From a virus: 23,564 nt of DNA. A program made the position numbers and the translations under genes. Below the pieces are notes generated by a model. That model worked only from the letters and a program-made list of their open reading frames with translations. It was not told the DNA's origin and ran no database searches. Shown piece after piece: positions 1-9,800 of the stretch. The DNA lies in the IMG/VR virus record IMGVR_UViG_3300006076_000028, positions 1 through 23,564 of that record; one strand, given 5' to 3'. Position 1 is the first letter of the stretch; each line of letters opens with the position of its first letter.

Positions 1-3000
1 AAAGCAGAGTGTTCCCAGAACTGAGCAAAGCCTACAGAGGATCCTTGATTGCTTCTCCTCCAGGACTCGAAGAGATCGTCTAAGAGAGTCAGTGCTTCCT
101 GCGCCCCTGGCCCAAAGATCCTAGCGTAGTATCCCTCCCTGTATCGGACAGGGATTCCTGCCACAGTCTCCGCAACAAACTCATCACTGAACTCTTGCCT
201 CAGTTCGTCCACTAACTCATCCATGTCCTTGAAGCCCGTAGAAGGCTTCAGGAAGTCGTCTGCTGCGACTGCGGCTACTCCTCTGAGGTCATACCCCTTA
301 GTCGCCTCGGAGACCTTGAGAGAGAACTCAGGGTCCAGGACGCTCTTGATGGTCATGTAAGGGAGAAGTTCATCCTGAACAGTCTTAGGCAAGTCCGTGA
401 CAAAGCTGAGAGGAGTCCTGTCATCGAAGCCAGCCTTCCTCAGCTTCTTGGCTAGCTGAGTTACTCTGTCCTCAATGAAGTTGACGGCCCTTGTGTCCAA
501 AGAAGCAAAGGAGCCGTCTAACCCCATGATGTTCCCAACGACTACACCAGACTCAGGATGCACAGTGAAGACTTCTCGGACAGCCATAGGGCCTTGTCCA
601 TAGACCGTGCTGATGACATCTGAAGGCTTGTGGAACTTAGTGCTGTATACGATGGAGCCTTGAGGATCTATGAAGCCTGACTTGATGCCCGGGTTCCAGT
701 GCTGAGTGGACTGACGCTCTGCCCTGGAGATGTTAAGCTCCTCCCTGCTGATCCTCTCTTCTCTCTTCAAAGACTTCTCTACGAAGATTCCCTTGGTCTC
801 CAGATCCTTCTGAAAGTTCTCACTGAGAAGAGTGCTGAGTCCTTGCGCTCTAGGCTCAAAGGCTCCTGTCTGGATGGTGAAGTCAGAGAGCCTTCTGCTC
901 ACACTTCCATCAATGCCTTCAGCGATGACTGTGACATCAGTTCCAGAGACTCTGCCTAGCTTCTTATTGATTCCCTTGATGACATCTAGGAGTTCATCTG
1001 TGGTCTTGGTCCTACTGAGGATAGCTATGTTCCCATCCTTGTCGATGTGTAGAGCAATCTTGGAAGTGTCCCTAGCCACAGCAGTCCTAAGCTCTGCCAC
1101 GACATCATCAGTGATCCCAATGAAGCCAGCCTCGGACAGTCCGTTCTTCACATCAGCAGCAATGCTCTTGAAGTTGTCGAAGTGCTGAGCAACCCACTGA
1201 GGAGTAATGAACTCTGAGTTGATGAGCTTCTGAAGAGAGACCACTAGATGCTCAGGCTTCTGAGCTGCGTCCACCATCTGCACAAAGTTCAGTGCAGCCC
1301 TCTGAGGAACATACTTTCCTCTAGGCTTCCAGATAGGTTGTCCCCTCCTACCCGTAACGAACTCTCCTCCTGTGCCTAGCCTGCGCTCTATCGTGTTGGA
1401 GACACTCCTCCTCATATCCTGAATGAGCGGACTCTCGTTGAAGTCCACAAGCTCACTGAGTTGTTCTCTAAGAAAATCTCCTCTGGCTTTCTTGTATTCC
1501 CTCGAAGCAGATGCAGAAGTGACTGAGCGGAGCTTATCGTTAAGGAGGAAGGTGTCTCCGTTCGTAGTAATCCCATACTTCTCAGCAGCGGCAGAAGTGG
1601 GCTTACCAGCCTTAGCCCTCAGTGCCTCTACAAAGCCTTCTCTTGTCTCAATCGTTCTGGATAATCCCTTAGCAGCCTTCGCATACTTGCTGGGGTCCAT
1701 CTCAGCTAAGTTCTGAACAACGATGGGCACATTGTCTAGCCCAAGCATTTCTGCTGCCTTGAGTCGTTCCATGCCCTCAAAGACAACGAACCGTCCTCTA
1801 GTGTCTAGCCTCACTACAACAGGATGGAAGATGTTCTGATCCTTTACGATCTTGATGTAGTCAATGGCTGCTTGCTCTACTTCAGGATGAGACAGAGCAT
1901 TGTTCCCCAGGTTGGCTATGACCTCTGGAGTGGGGAGCATTGAAGTCTTGGAAGTCAACTCCATGTCCTTGGCAACTGAGGCCACATCCTTGACAAGGTA
2001 GTCCTCTACCGTAGTTCCTCTAACGATCTCCGGAGTAATGAGTCTGGTAGGAACATAGATACCGTCTACAGTCCTACTGGAGATCCTGGCTATAGCTCTC
2101 CTGCTCTGGCTGACTGCTCTGCTAAGCCTAGCGTTCCCCTTGCCTTTGACTCTCTGAACAACTGAAGGACTTACTATCTGCACAGAGCCACCTGCTCCGA
2201 ACAGGAAGTCAGAGATGTCTGCGTCCTGAAGCGTGTAGCCCTTCTGTGCCCACAGAGCAGCAAGAACTTCTAAGTTCTCCAGGTGTGCCTTGGTGGGCTT
2301 GCTCACTGTCGTGGAGGTAGCCATCCGTCCGACCAGGAACTTCTGGTCTCCTTCTTTGACAACCTGGAACGTCGTGACCCCTGGGAGAGCCGGACGCTCT
2401 GTGAGGCTCTTAGTGACCCCAGGATCCAACTTAGTTGCTTCGAGGGCTACGATCCTTCGATCAGGGTCGAAAGCGATCCTGGGCCGTCCTGGGATGCTTA
2501 CGGCGTGACTGTCTAGGCTTGTGGATTTGCCGAACAGAGAAGGCAAGGAAGCCCTGGCCTCCTTGGTCTGCTCCTTCGTGAATCCAGCAAAGGCTTTCGG
2601 AGGAGCGTAGAGGGTCCGGCTATCGAAGGAACCTTCCACCCCCTCAGCCAGAGTTCTCCCAGCCTCAGAGCCGAAGATCTTCTTGTTGAGAGCTACACTG
2701 TTGTTGTCCAGGAAGTTCCCCAAGTCTTGAATGAACTGGACTCTGCTTGGGTCAGTGGCTCTCTTCTCAAGTTCTCTGACTACGCTCAGTGCCTTCTCAG
2801 CAGAGCCAGAGAACTTGGTAGCCCTAGACGCAAGGACAGCAGTGTTCATGCTCTTGCCTATGGATGTCTCTTCAGCAGCCTGATCTAAGAGCTTCTGCAC
2901 TCTCACGAGTCCAGGATTAGTAGGGAGGTTCAGGTTCAGCTTCACCAGACTAGATGCTTTGTTTAGTCCCTTGGCTGCTCCGAAGGCTAGTTGCCCTCCC

Positions 3001-3719
3001 AGCTCCTTGCCTCTGTCCATGATCTCAGCCACCTTCACTGAGAGGCCAGGAATGTTCACTCCTTGGACTGAGATCTTCTTAGCGAAGTCGAAGGGTAGCT
3101 TGTTCAACACTGCCCGGGCTGCTGGTAGGTCATGGAGGTCTAGGCCGAAGACTACTCTCTGCCCTCTCTGCACTTGCTCCTTCAGAGTCTTGCCTAGGGG
3201 AGCAGCCAGGTCTCCTACGTCACTGGCTAGGATCTTAGTCCTGTCGTAGGACTTGGCTGCCTTGGTCAGAGTCTTCCTGAGCTTGGCTCCCTTAACCCCA
3301 TCCTGAGTAGCCATTGAAGCTACTCTCTTCAGATAGCTGAACCTAGACAGCTCCAAGGTCTTGCTGGCCTGATCTCCTGCCTTGGCCAGCTTGCCCGCCT
3401 TAGTGAGTCCTGCGATCCTGACTACGTTGATAGGGTCCAGAAGCAGAGCTAACCCGAAGTCAGCCGTAGCTGCTGCAATGTTGGCTCCGAAGTCATCTGG
3501 TCCAGCACCTGCTGTCTTCCTAATGACGTCAGCAAGAGTAGGTTGATCCCAGAACGTATGAGCCGGAGGAAGGTCTACTCCTGCTACCTTTCCTACGCCC
3601 CTACTGAGATACTCCCAAGGCTTGTTAAGGTAGTAGCCAATGGCTGCAAGAGTTCCCTGCTTGTGTGTCCTAGCTCCTGGATTCCTAGGAACAAAATCAA
3701 TGCCTTGGAAGTCAGTCAT
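1..3719 (-). CDS. Giant internal virion (ejection) protein with ParB-like motif, partial
   Basis: This open frame starts at an ATG whose first bases overlap the stop of the preceding gene (ATGA at 3716-3719). It runs off the window at base 1, so its C terminus is missing; 1,239 codons are visible. The start reads MTDFQGIDFVPRNPGARTHK. A hydrophobic, Ala-rich segment at residues 80-100 includes GLALLLDPINVV, a type of segment common near the start of large phage internal proteins. Residues about 605-668 contain HPVVVR, then an EGMER motif at 648-652 and AAEMLGLDNVPIVV. This matches the pattern of the ParB/sulfiredoxin fold (beta strand, GxxR-type loop, helix, VPVxV strand). Much of the rest is Lys/Arg/Ala-rich helix that I do not recognise. 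Position last in the late operon, after two other candidate internal proteins, and size compare with T7 gp16-class ejection proteins. The role in virion or DNA delivery is inferred; the ParB assignment rests on the motif only. Confidence 0.8.
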   Translation of the reverse strand, partial: MTDFQGIDFVPRNPGARTHKQGTLAAIGYYLNKPWEYLSRGVGKVAGVDLPPAHTFWDQPTLADVIRKTAGAGPDDFGANIAAATADFGLALLLDPINVVRIAGLTKAGKLAKAGDQASKTLELSRFSYLKRVASMATQDGVKGAKLRKTLTKAAKSYDRTKILASDVGDLAAPLGKTLKEQVQRGQRVVFGLDLHDLPAARAVLNKLPFDFAKKISVQGVNIPGLSVKVAEIMDRGKELGGQLAFGAAKGLNKASSLVKLNLNLPTNPGLVRVQKLLDQAAEETSIGKSMNTAVLASRATKFSGSAEKALSVVRELEKRATDPSRVQFIQDLGNFLDNNSVALNKKIFGSEAGRTLAEGVEGSFDSRTLYAPPKAFAGFTKEQTKEARASLPSLFGKSTSLDSHAVSIPGRPRIAFDPDRRIVALEATKLDPGVTKSLTERPALPGVTTFQVVKEGDQKFLVGRMATSTTVSKPTKAHLENLEVLAALWAQKGYTLQDADISDFLFGAGGSVQIVSPSVVQRVKGKGNARLSRAVSQSRRAIARISSRTVDGIYVPTRLITPEIVRGTTVEDYLVKDVASVAKDMELTSKTSMLPTPEVIANLGNNALSHPEVEQAAIDYIKIVKDQNIFHPVVVRLDTRGRFVVFEGMERLKAAEMLGLDNVPIVVQNLAEMDPSKYAKAAKGLSRTIETREGFVEALRAKAGKPTSAAAEKYGITTNGDTFLLNDKLRSVTSASASREYKKARGDFLREQLSELVDFNESPLIQDMRRSVSNTIERRLGTGGEFVTGRRGQPIWKPRGKYVPQRAALNFVQMVDAAQKPEHLVVSLQKLINSEFITPQWVAQHFDNFKSIAADVKNGLSEAGFIGITDDVVAELRTAVARDTSKIALHIDKDGNIAILSRTKTTDELLDVIKGINKKLGRVSGTDVTVIAEGIDGSVSRRLSDFTIQTGAFEPRAQGLSTLLSENFQKDLETKGIFVEKSLKREERISREELNISRAERQSTQHWNPGIKSGFIDPQGSIVYSTKFHKPSDVISTVYGQGPMAVREVFTVHPESGVVVGNIMGLDGSFASLDTRAVNFIEDRVTQLAKKLRKAGFDDRTPLSFVTDLPKTVQDELLPYMTIKSVLDPEFSLKVSEATKGYDLRGVAAVAADDFLKPSTGFKDMDELVDELRQEFSDEFVAETVAGIPVRYREGYYARIFGPGAQEALTLLDDLFESWRRSNQGSSVGFAQFWEHSA

Positions 3720-5548
3720 TTCTTACGAACACGCTCTAGCAGTGCCTTAAGTGCTGCGTTCTTTCCTTTCTGTTTGGCTAGCCTGTTGAACTTAAAGATG
3801 AGAGTTCGTAGCTGTTTCTTGTTCTTAACCCCAAGAGCCTTAGCAATCAGAGGCTTTCCAGTGAACACGTTAGTGGTGTCTATGGGGCTGCCTTGAGTGA
3901 GTCCCAAAGCACCTCTGCCTATAGGGCCTATGGTCTGAGAAAACCTGTCAAGCATCTTGGCAAAGGAAGCATCACTGTTGGATTTGTAGACCTTCTCTAC
4001 GAAAGTCTTATCCTCCTTCTTCTTCACCTCTGCGGAGATACCACTCTTCATAGCCATAAGATCAGCAGTCAGAGTATCCAGGACAATAGGCACTCCCTTC
4101 TGAAATGCTGTATACCCATTGCGAGCTTTGGGAGTTAGAGTGCTTAGCCCTTGCTGATCCAGGAACACACTCCTGTCATTCTTAACCTTCTCGTAAGCAT
4201 CCCTGAGTTTGTTGATCTCAGCTAATGCAGTATCTACATGCTTCCGAGCAGCCACAGGATCTTTAGGAAGCTTCCTAACGAAGTCAGCCTCTACCTGCTT
4301 AAGCCTCTCCTTGGCTAGATCGTTCTGCCTACCAGTAAGGAGACCTCCAGCGTAGCCAGTGGCCATCCCCTTAACAGCCAGTTGCTGCCCTTGAAGCCTA
4401 ATCATCATCTCAGGATCTTGTTGGGCTTGCTCTAAGGACACCCTGTCATCGGCTGGGATGAGGTTCTGACTGTCCGCCACTGCTAGCCTGTAACCCATAG
4501 AGGTCTCTGGATCAGCCTGACCCTTCCCAGCCTTGCCTTGCGCAGAGAGAAGGCTGATGCCCTCAGTGGCCTTATTGTGCCTGATAGTCTCGGCTAGCTT
4601 CTTCTGATCCTGTGTAGCTCTCCTGTTCTCCTTAGCCTGCTCAAAGCCTTGCTGGAGAAGGATGGCCTCTAAAGCACCTTTCCGCTTCTCTTCGGCCGTG
4701 CTTAGGTTCAACAGATTGTCTAAGGACTGAATACCAGCAGACAGGGTGTCCTGTGCCATGCCTTGTTGCTTAGCTACGGACTCTCCTATCTTGAGTAGCT
4801 GGGAGATGTAGGCTCTCCTGTTGGCAGCCTTGATCTGCCTAGGAAGAAGGCTCAACCCCTGAGTCAAGATGGAGAGCAAGACATCGAAGAAGCCGATAGG
4901 GTCAGGCTTCTCGTTGAGAACTTGTGTCAGCTTCTCCTCATAGGTCTTCAAGAACTCAGGACTGAGAGTTCCTGGAGCTTTGGTCTGCCCGTCAGGACTC
5001 AGGAAAACTTCCTTGAACTTCTTCAGCAGATCGGTCTTGATCCCCTGGACGATGGTATCGCTTGTCTCATTTGCGTTCTGAGTGCTGGAAGCCTGAACAG
5101 TATCCACGTTGCTGACACTCGGAGAAGGGGCCTGCTGGGTTGATACCTGAGAGGCCACGAGTGGATCCTGAGCCTGTGTAGGACTTGCTGTGGGAGCATT
5201 GATCCCAGGAGCCGAAGCTGCCAGGTTTGAGGTGAGGCCCTGAAGCATGGATCCTGCATACTCTACCGGAGGAGTAGCAGTGGCTTGGCCGGGATCTGCT
5301 CCCACTGAATCAGTTACAGGGACATCAGGAGCCACACCTTGGAGCATAGAGCCTACCTGCGCTTCTGTGGCCGTAGCCTCAGCATGGGCCTGCCTGGCCT
5401 TAGCTGCCTCCATAGTGTTCTTGAGTCTCTTGTTGCTGAGATCCTCCTGAAGCAGTGCCTCTTGTAGAGCCTTTGTAGTGGCTGAAGGGATAGACCCTTC
5501 TCCCTCTAGGGGACGCTTAACCGCTCTTTTAATCTGAGATCCAATCAT
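3716..5548 (-). CDS. Putative internal virion protein, 610 residues
   Basis: I do not recognise a named family. The protein has three parts. Residues 1-60 are basic and helical. Residues about 60-165 are a low-complexity linker rich in Ala, Pro, Ser, Thr and Gln, in which the hexapeptide GSMLQG occurs twice (66-71 and 99-104). The remaining 440 residues are largely charged helix (for example around QGFEQAKENRRATQDQKKLA) and end in a Lys/Arg-rich tail. No signal peptide is visible; the only strongly hydrophobic stretch is around IGFFDVLLSILTQGLSLLP. The start is an ATG at 5546-5548 with AGGG upstream, six bases after the previous stop. The gene sits between a small Gly/Ala-rich protein and the giant protein, which is the position of internal core proteins in T7-like phages. 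An ejected core protein is therefore the best guess; a tail-associated structural protein is the alternative. Confidence 0.75.
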   Translation of the reverse strand: MIGSQIKRAVKRPLEGEGSIPSATTKALQEALLQEDLSNKRLKNTMEAAKARQAHAEATATEAQVGSMLQGVAPDVPVTDSVGADPGQATATPPVEYAGSMLQGLTSNLAASAPGINAPTASPTQAQDPLVASQVSTQQAPSPSVSNVDTVQASSTQNANETSDTIVQGIKTDLLKKFKEVFLSPDGQTKAPGTLSPEFLKTYEEKLTQVLNEKPDPIGFFDVLLSILTQGLSLLPRQIKAANRRAYISQLLKIGESVAKQQGMAQDTLSAGIQSLDNLLNLSTAEEKRKGALEAILLQQGFEQAKENRRATQDQKKLAETIRHNKATEGISLLSAQGKAGKGQADPETSMGYRLAVADSQNLIPADDRVSLEQAQQDPEMMIRLQGQQLAVKGMATGYAGGLLTGRQNDLAKERLKQVEADFVRKLPKDPVAARKHVDTALAEINKLRDAYEKVKNDRSVFLDQQGLSTLTPKARNGYTAFQKGVPIVLDTLTADLMAMKSGISAEVKKKEDKTFVEKVYKSNSDASFAKMLDRFSQTIGPIGRGALGLTQGSPIDTTNVFTGKPLIAKALGVKNKKQLRTLIFKFNRLAKQKGKNAALKALLERVRKK

Positions 5549-5554
5549 TGCTTA

Positions 5555-6157
5555 TCACCCTGGTTTAATAGCGGACCCGGCTGCCTTAGCTGCTCCGTTA
5601 ATCAGAAGAGGGAAGAGTCCCCGCTTCTGTCCCTTCTGCTGGGAGAGGCCTCCGCCTAAAGCAGTAGAGGTCAGTTGCCCTGCATTGGACAGATACTGAG
5701 CCAGAAGATTCCCTTGTAGTTGGAACTGAGGACTCCCTGTCTGGAGTAGTGTTCCGATCTGAAGCTGTCTTCCTTGAAGGAGCGCGTTGGTCAGAGCCGA
5801 CTGCTGCTGCACTGCTGCCGTGGTAGCCGCTCTACTGGCTAGCTCCCTTGCTGCTCCTCCTAGAGCCAGCCCTCTGCCTCCTCCACCAGCCAGTCTAGCT
5901 GCGTTGACTGCTGCTATCTGCGCTCCAGTAGTGGAGGTGATGGCTCCTCCCTTGAGTTCTCCAGGCAGACCAGCAGCTAATGCGTTGGCTTGTGCGAACT
6001 CAGGGATGGTTCCAAGGTTCCCAGCTCTCTTGAAGACATCCTCGAATGTCCCCCGCAGTGCTGAGTTAAAGAACCCGAACTGTTGTTTAGGGTCGCTTAC
6101 AGGAGTGCTGCGCTGCCCGAAGAGCGCACCTCCTAGCCTCTTAAAGAATCCACCCAT
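5555..6157 (-). CDS. Putative small internal virion / ejection protein, Gly-Ala-rich
   Basis: This 200-residue protein begins MGGFFKRLGGALFG, an amphipathic glycine-rich N terminus seen in small podoviral ejection proteins. It continues as Ala/Gln/Leu-rich helix, with a GGGGRG run near residue 93 and repeated AQ/QQ/LQ pairs around residues 115-155, and ends in a basic, Ala-rich tail (NGAAKAAGSAIKPG). It resembles P22 gp7- or T7 gp14-type internal proteins in size, composition and location, directly after the tail genes and before two larger candidate core proteins. I see no catalytic motif. The ATG has a good ribosome binding site (TTAGGAG, six bases upstream), and the upstream stop TAG is part of that site. 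The role is inferred from context and composition rather than from a diagnostic motif. Confidence 0.72.
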   Translation of the reverse strand: MGGFFKRLGGALFGQRSTPVSDPKQQFGFFNSALRGTFEDVFKRAGNLGTIPEFAQANALAAGLPGELKGGAITSTTGAQIAAVNAARLAGGGGRGLALGGAARELASRAATTAAVQQQSALTNALLQGRQLQIGTLLQTGSPQFQLQGNLLAQYLSNAGQLTSTALGGGLSQQKGQKRGLFPLLINGAAKAAGSAIKPG

Positions 6158-6166
6158 CTGTAACTC

Positions 6167-6514
6167 CTAATCTTTGTAGAGTCTAAGGACATAGCCATAG
6201 ACGTAGAACAACGCACCTGCCCCTGTAGGATCGTAAGCTCGTAGCTCTGTGCCTCCATCAAGCATACACCCTTCTAAGATCCTGATAGGACTAGAACCCA
6301 CAGAAGCCACTTTATAGGTGGCAGCCACAGAACCTAGCTCAACCTCCAATGTTCCTGCCATAGCTGAGTAATCATAGACCCACAGATGTAGAGTGTCCGA
6401 GACATTACCTACATCAGGCACTTTATGTATGAGATCTCCAGGACTGCCTAGGGAACTTATCAGAATAGGGTAGCCTTTCTGTGACTCACTTAGAACTAGC
6501 TTCTCTACCCTCAC
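6167..6514 (-). CDS. Small beta-rich virion-associated protein (unknown)
   Basis: This 115-residue protein starts with GTG, overlapping the previous stop as GTGA (6511-6514); a GAGG site lies seven bases upstream. The sequence alternates hydrophobic and polar residues in a beta pattern: LHLWVYDYSAMAGTLEVELG, then a Gly/Ser turn, then a hydrophobic strand ending in VYGYVLRLYKD. Small phage proteins with this layout (a WVY strand, a central 'LTVEWGG'-type strand and a final G-Y-V-x-R strand) are frequent among structural genes, so a small beta-sandwich tail or head accessory protein is plausible. I know of no assigned function for that group. The gene is translationally coupled to the 100-residue gene before it and precedes the ejection proteins. 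Confidence 0.65.
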   Translation of the reverse strand: MRVEKLVLSESQKGYPILISSLGSPGDLIHKVPDVGNVSDTLHLWVYDYSAMAGTLEVELGSVAATYKVASVGSSPIRILEGCMLDGGTELRAYDPTGAGALFYVYGYVLRLYKD

Positions 6515-6813
6515 TGAAGCACCTCGTTCATCAGTAGTCCCTGGGCAATGGTGTCAGAGTCTAACTCAAAGAAGGCTTGCAGTGAGCCGTCTTTGCCTGA
6601 CCTGTTGAGAGATAAAGAGAAGCCCTGAAAGCCAGCAGCGAGAACGGGGTAGGGATCAACGGGATCTTGCTTCACTGTCCCAGGCGAAGCAGCGTCTTGG
6701 ACCGAACGAGTATCCAAGGCTCTTACAAAGTCACGTAGCCAAGCTCTCAGGGCTTCAAAAGAATCAATGCTGCTAATGTTACGGGCATAGCTTAGGTTGG
6801 ATACTTCGCTCAT
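6511..6813 (-). CDS. Hypothetical small protein after the nozzle gene
   Basis: I do not recognise this 100-residue protein. The first 40 residues form a likely helix (SFEALRAWLRDFVRALDTRS). The rest looks beta-rich and ends in an acidic region (FFELDSDTIAQG). There is no signal peptide or membrane segment. The ATG overlaps the stop of the nozzle gene (ATGA at 6810-6813), and a strong purine-rich site, GAGGGGG, lies just upstream inside the end of that gene, so translation is coupled. Position suggests a virion accessory or assembly protein, but nothing in the sequence shows this. Confidence 0.62.
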   Translation of the reverse strand: MSEVSNLSYARNISSIDSFEALRAWLRDFVRALDTRSVQDAASPGTVKQDPVDPYPVLAAGFQGFSLSLNRSGKDGSLQAFFELDSDTIAQGLLMNEVLQ

Positions 6814-9800
6814 AGATCCCCCTCTCGACTGTAACTAACTTGCAGCATACGACGGTCCAGTTTGATATTGGTGTCCACACTGTAGAGAGAATACTTGTAA
6901 GCCTTCCCCTGGATGTGTGTATGGATTCTGTGCATCTCCCCGTTGGTGAGAAGAACACTTCTGTAGGCTCTCCAGGTGGAATCCCAGTCAACAGCATAGC
7001 GATAACTGAACGACCCGTGGCCCCACCAGATCTCTCTAACAATCTCCTTGTCCACTCCAGGTAGGTCCATCTCATCCCAGATAGCTTCCAAGTAGAGAGG
7101 AGCAAGGCCCAGGTGCGCAGTGTCTCCTACTGCAAGACTCCAAGGGAGACTGGCCACTATTCGTGTGTCCAGGAGAATCCGTAGCAGATCTGAGCCTGAA
7201 GAGCTGTCTGTGGTGTTGCTCTCAATAGGAACAATAACGAAGTCAGTGCCATCAGCCTTAATAAACATGACCCATACCCCGTCAAGCTCATTGTCTATGG
7301 CAGTCACTAGTTCTTTGTTCAGAGTCACGTCGGACACTGAGTTGACAGTGGAGATTTGGAATGTTCCAGACAGCCCAGATACAAGAGTGGAAGGGAGGAA
7401 GTCTCTACCCACGTAGGGGGCTAGCTGCTTGGAGTCAAGAGTGTAGACCCTCCCATTAGGCGCACCGACTACAAGCTTATTGATAGGTTTGTATGGAAGA
7501 TTGGCTTCTCCTGCCAGAGCATAGGCAGAGGAGTCCTCGACAATAGCAGTCACTGTGCTGGTAGGCCCTCCCCAAACTCCTGTGTGAGTTGTCCATGCTC
7601 CAGTGGTGTAGTTGAAGACTACTGCGTTGTGAGGCCTGTCGGAAGACTGGTCCTTCTCCTGATAGAAGCAGATCAGTTCCCTGCTGTTTGGATCATGCAG
7701 AACAGTGATGGTCTCAGGCTTCTGGATCCAGTCAAAGGCTTCTCCTGTTCCTGTCTGCTCTATAGCTCTGCCGATGTATTTGTAGTTAGTCCCATCGAAT
7801 AGGTAAGGCCCTTGCTTGGACCAGAAGAAGACAACGGACTGTCCTGTGTCGGGAATGGTGAGGAGCTTAACAGACTCAGGAGCGATGGCCCCTAAGCTGT
7901 CTGTAAGCTTCTGCACTGAGAACCTATTCGGAGAGGTCTCCACAAGCCTCCAGATAGACCCTAGCTTGAAAGCGATGACTGTCTCCCAGGCTGTAAGCAT
8001 GGCAACTATCTGGTCCCCTCCAGCGTCCTCTAGGGATGTGAAGTCAGTAATCGTATCGAACCTCTCATACTGCCCAGCAAAGGACCAGTAGACCCTTGAA
8101 GGAGCCAGAGGGTCTCCAGCCAACAGAAGCCTATCGTTGTATATCGTTCCTATAGAGCCTGAGGGCACAGGAGTCTCGTTCTCGAACAGAGTCTCAGGGA
8201 TGAGTCTGAGGTCTGTGATCTGCCATGCGTATCGAGGAGTCGAGAGTAGCGTAGTCCAGGAGGTGAAGTGAGCCATTACCCCAGTAGGCATGAATGTGTC
8301 TATGTCTACTCTCTGTAGGGGAGCATTGATAGCCAGGTCCACAGAATCATAAGGCGCACTCATGAAGATAGCCATGCCTGTAGATCTTGGATCAGGACTG
8401 GGAAAGATGGGATGGATAGAGATGGTCCTGTCCGTGCTGGTAGTCTTGACTACAGATCGCTCAGTGACGTGCTGTAGATTGTTGGCCTGGTCTGTGTAGA
8501 CAATGCTGATAGAGAACCATTTATCTACAGGAAGGTTTCCTCCTGTCGTGTGAGCCAGGATGGGGGCGTTAGTTCGAATGTCTCTCTTCCCTGCAAGGCT
8601 GAGATTCTTTCCATCAAAGACCTTGGCCTCTCCATTGGAGGACAGCATGAAGAGCTTCCCTCCTACCGGAACACTCCTCCACACGCCTGTGTTGTCCCAC
8701 TCATTGAGTAGCCCTCTGTTGGGAATGTAGATGTCAGCGAACTGTCCTTTGTAGTTCTTGTCGTAGAGGACTGCGTTGTTGGCCACTCCGAGAAGTCCTG
8801 ACTCTTGCCCCTGCTCTACGTAACTGAAGAGACCTTGCCACTTGGCTCTAACTATCTGGTCATCTAGTCCTTCATACTTCATGACTGTGGGGCCTAGGTT
8901 GGAGAAGCCTAAGCAGTCATCTGCTGATGTGTCAGGAACGCAGTCCATGACTCGGACAGGATCTAGGTCTCCGAACACATCAGTCTTGTTCTTGTCGTAG
9001 GAGGGGAATCCTCCAGTAGTGATCCGGTAGACATTATCGAAGACTGCGGGGTAGCGAGCTTTGCTAAGCACCTGCTTCCCGTAGACCTTATCAATGACGA
9101 GGTTGACCAGGAGAGAGATCGGAGCCTCTGTCTTGCCTTGGAAGCTAGAGGCAGCCTTCACGATGTCTTGAAGGTCTAAGGCTCCAGCCCACAGCCTGAA
9201 GGTTCCCATCGTGATGTAGCTCTGCGCAGTGGCGAAGGGATCGTTCCTATGCCCTGAGTAGAGGTTGAAGCTCCGCATGTCTCCCACAACGCTCCCAAAC
9301 TGCTCATTAGCCAAGCCAGTGCTTCCTAGGCTGATGGAGTAGATTCCGTTATGGAGCATTGTGGCATAGCAGTCTATAGGCAGCGGAGTCCCGTCTTCTG
9401 CGTTGTCCTTAAAGAGCCGCAGCTCCAGCTTCTGGCTATTGATGTTGAAGTGGATCTGCCAGGTAAGCGTAGTCACCGTATCCAAGGACAAGGGAGTAGT
9501 GCTTTTCTTCCTGTAGATCTTTACAGCAGTCCCAGCAGCATCCCTCCCCCAATACTCGAAGATGAAGTAGCCGTCCTCGTCAATAAGCCCTCTAAGGATA
9601 GGCACTCGATTAGCTACAGCCTGGCCATCAAACTCTCCTAGGCTCCCATTAGGGGAAGTGTATGCCTCTACAGCCCAGCAAGTCTGGTAGAAGCCAGGGA
9701 CAGTCTCCGAGGTAGGGATGACTGTGGAGTCCCTAGTCCCGTCTGTAAGCTCTGAAGGGTGAGGAGCATTGTTGTTCAAATTGTCTGCGTTAGTGTCCGT

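Noticed and set aside
699-3896. Several plus-strand open frames of 70-118 codons opposite the giant protein
   Set aside because: They mirror the codon pattern of the long minus-strand frame, overlap each other and lack good ribosome sites.
7148-7160. GACTGGCCACT match to the repeat upstream of terS
   Set aside because: It matches only the first few bases, lies within the nozzle coding sequence, and lacks the G-run and the ACTGGTC end.
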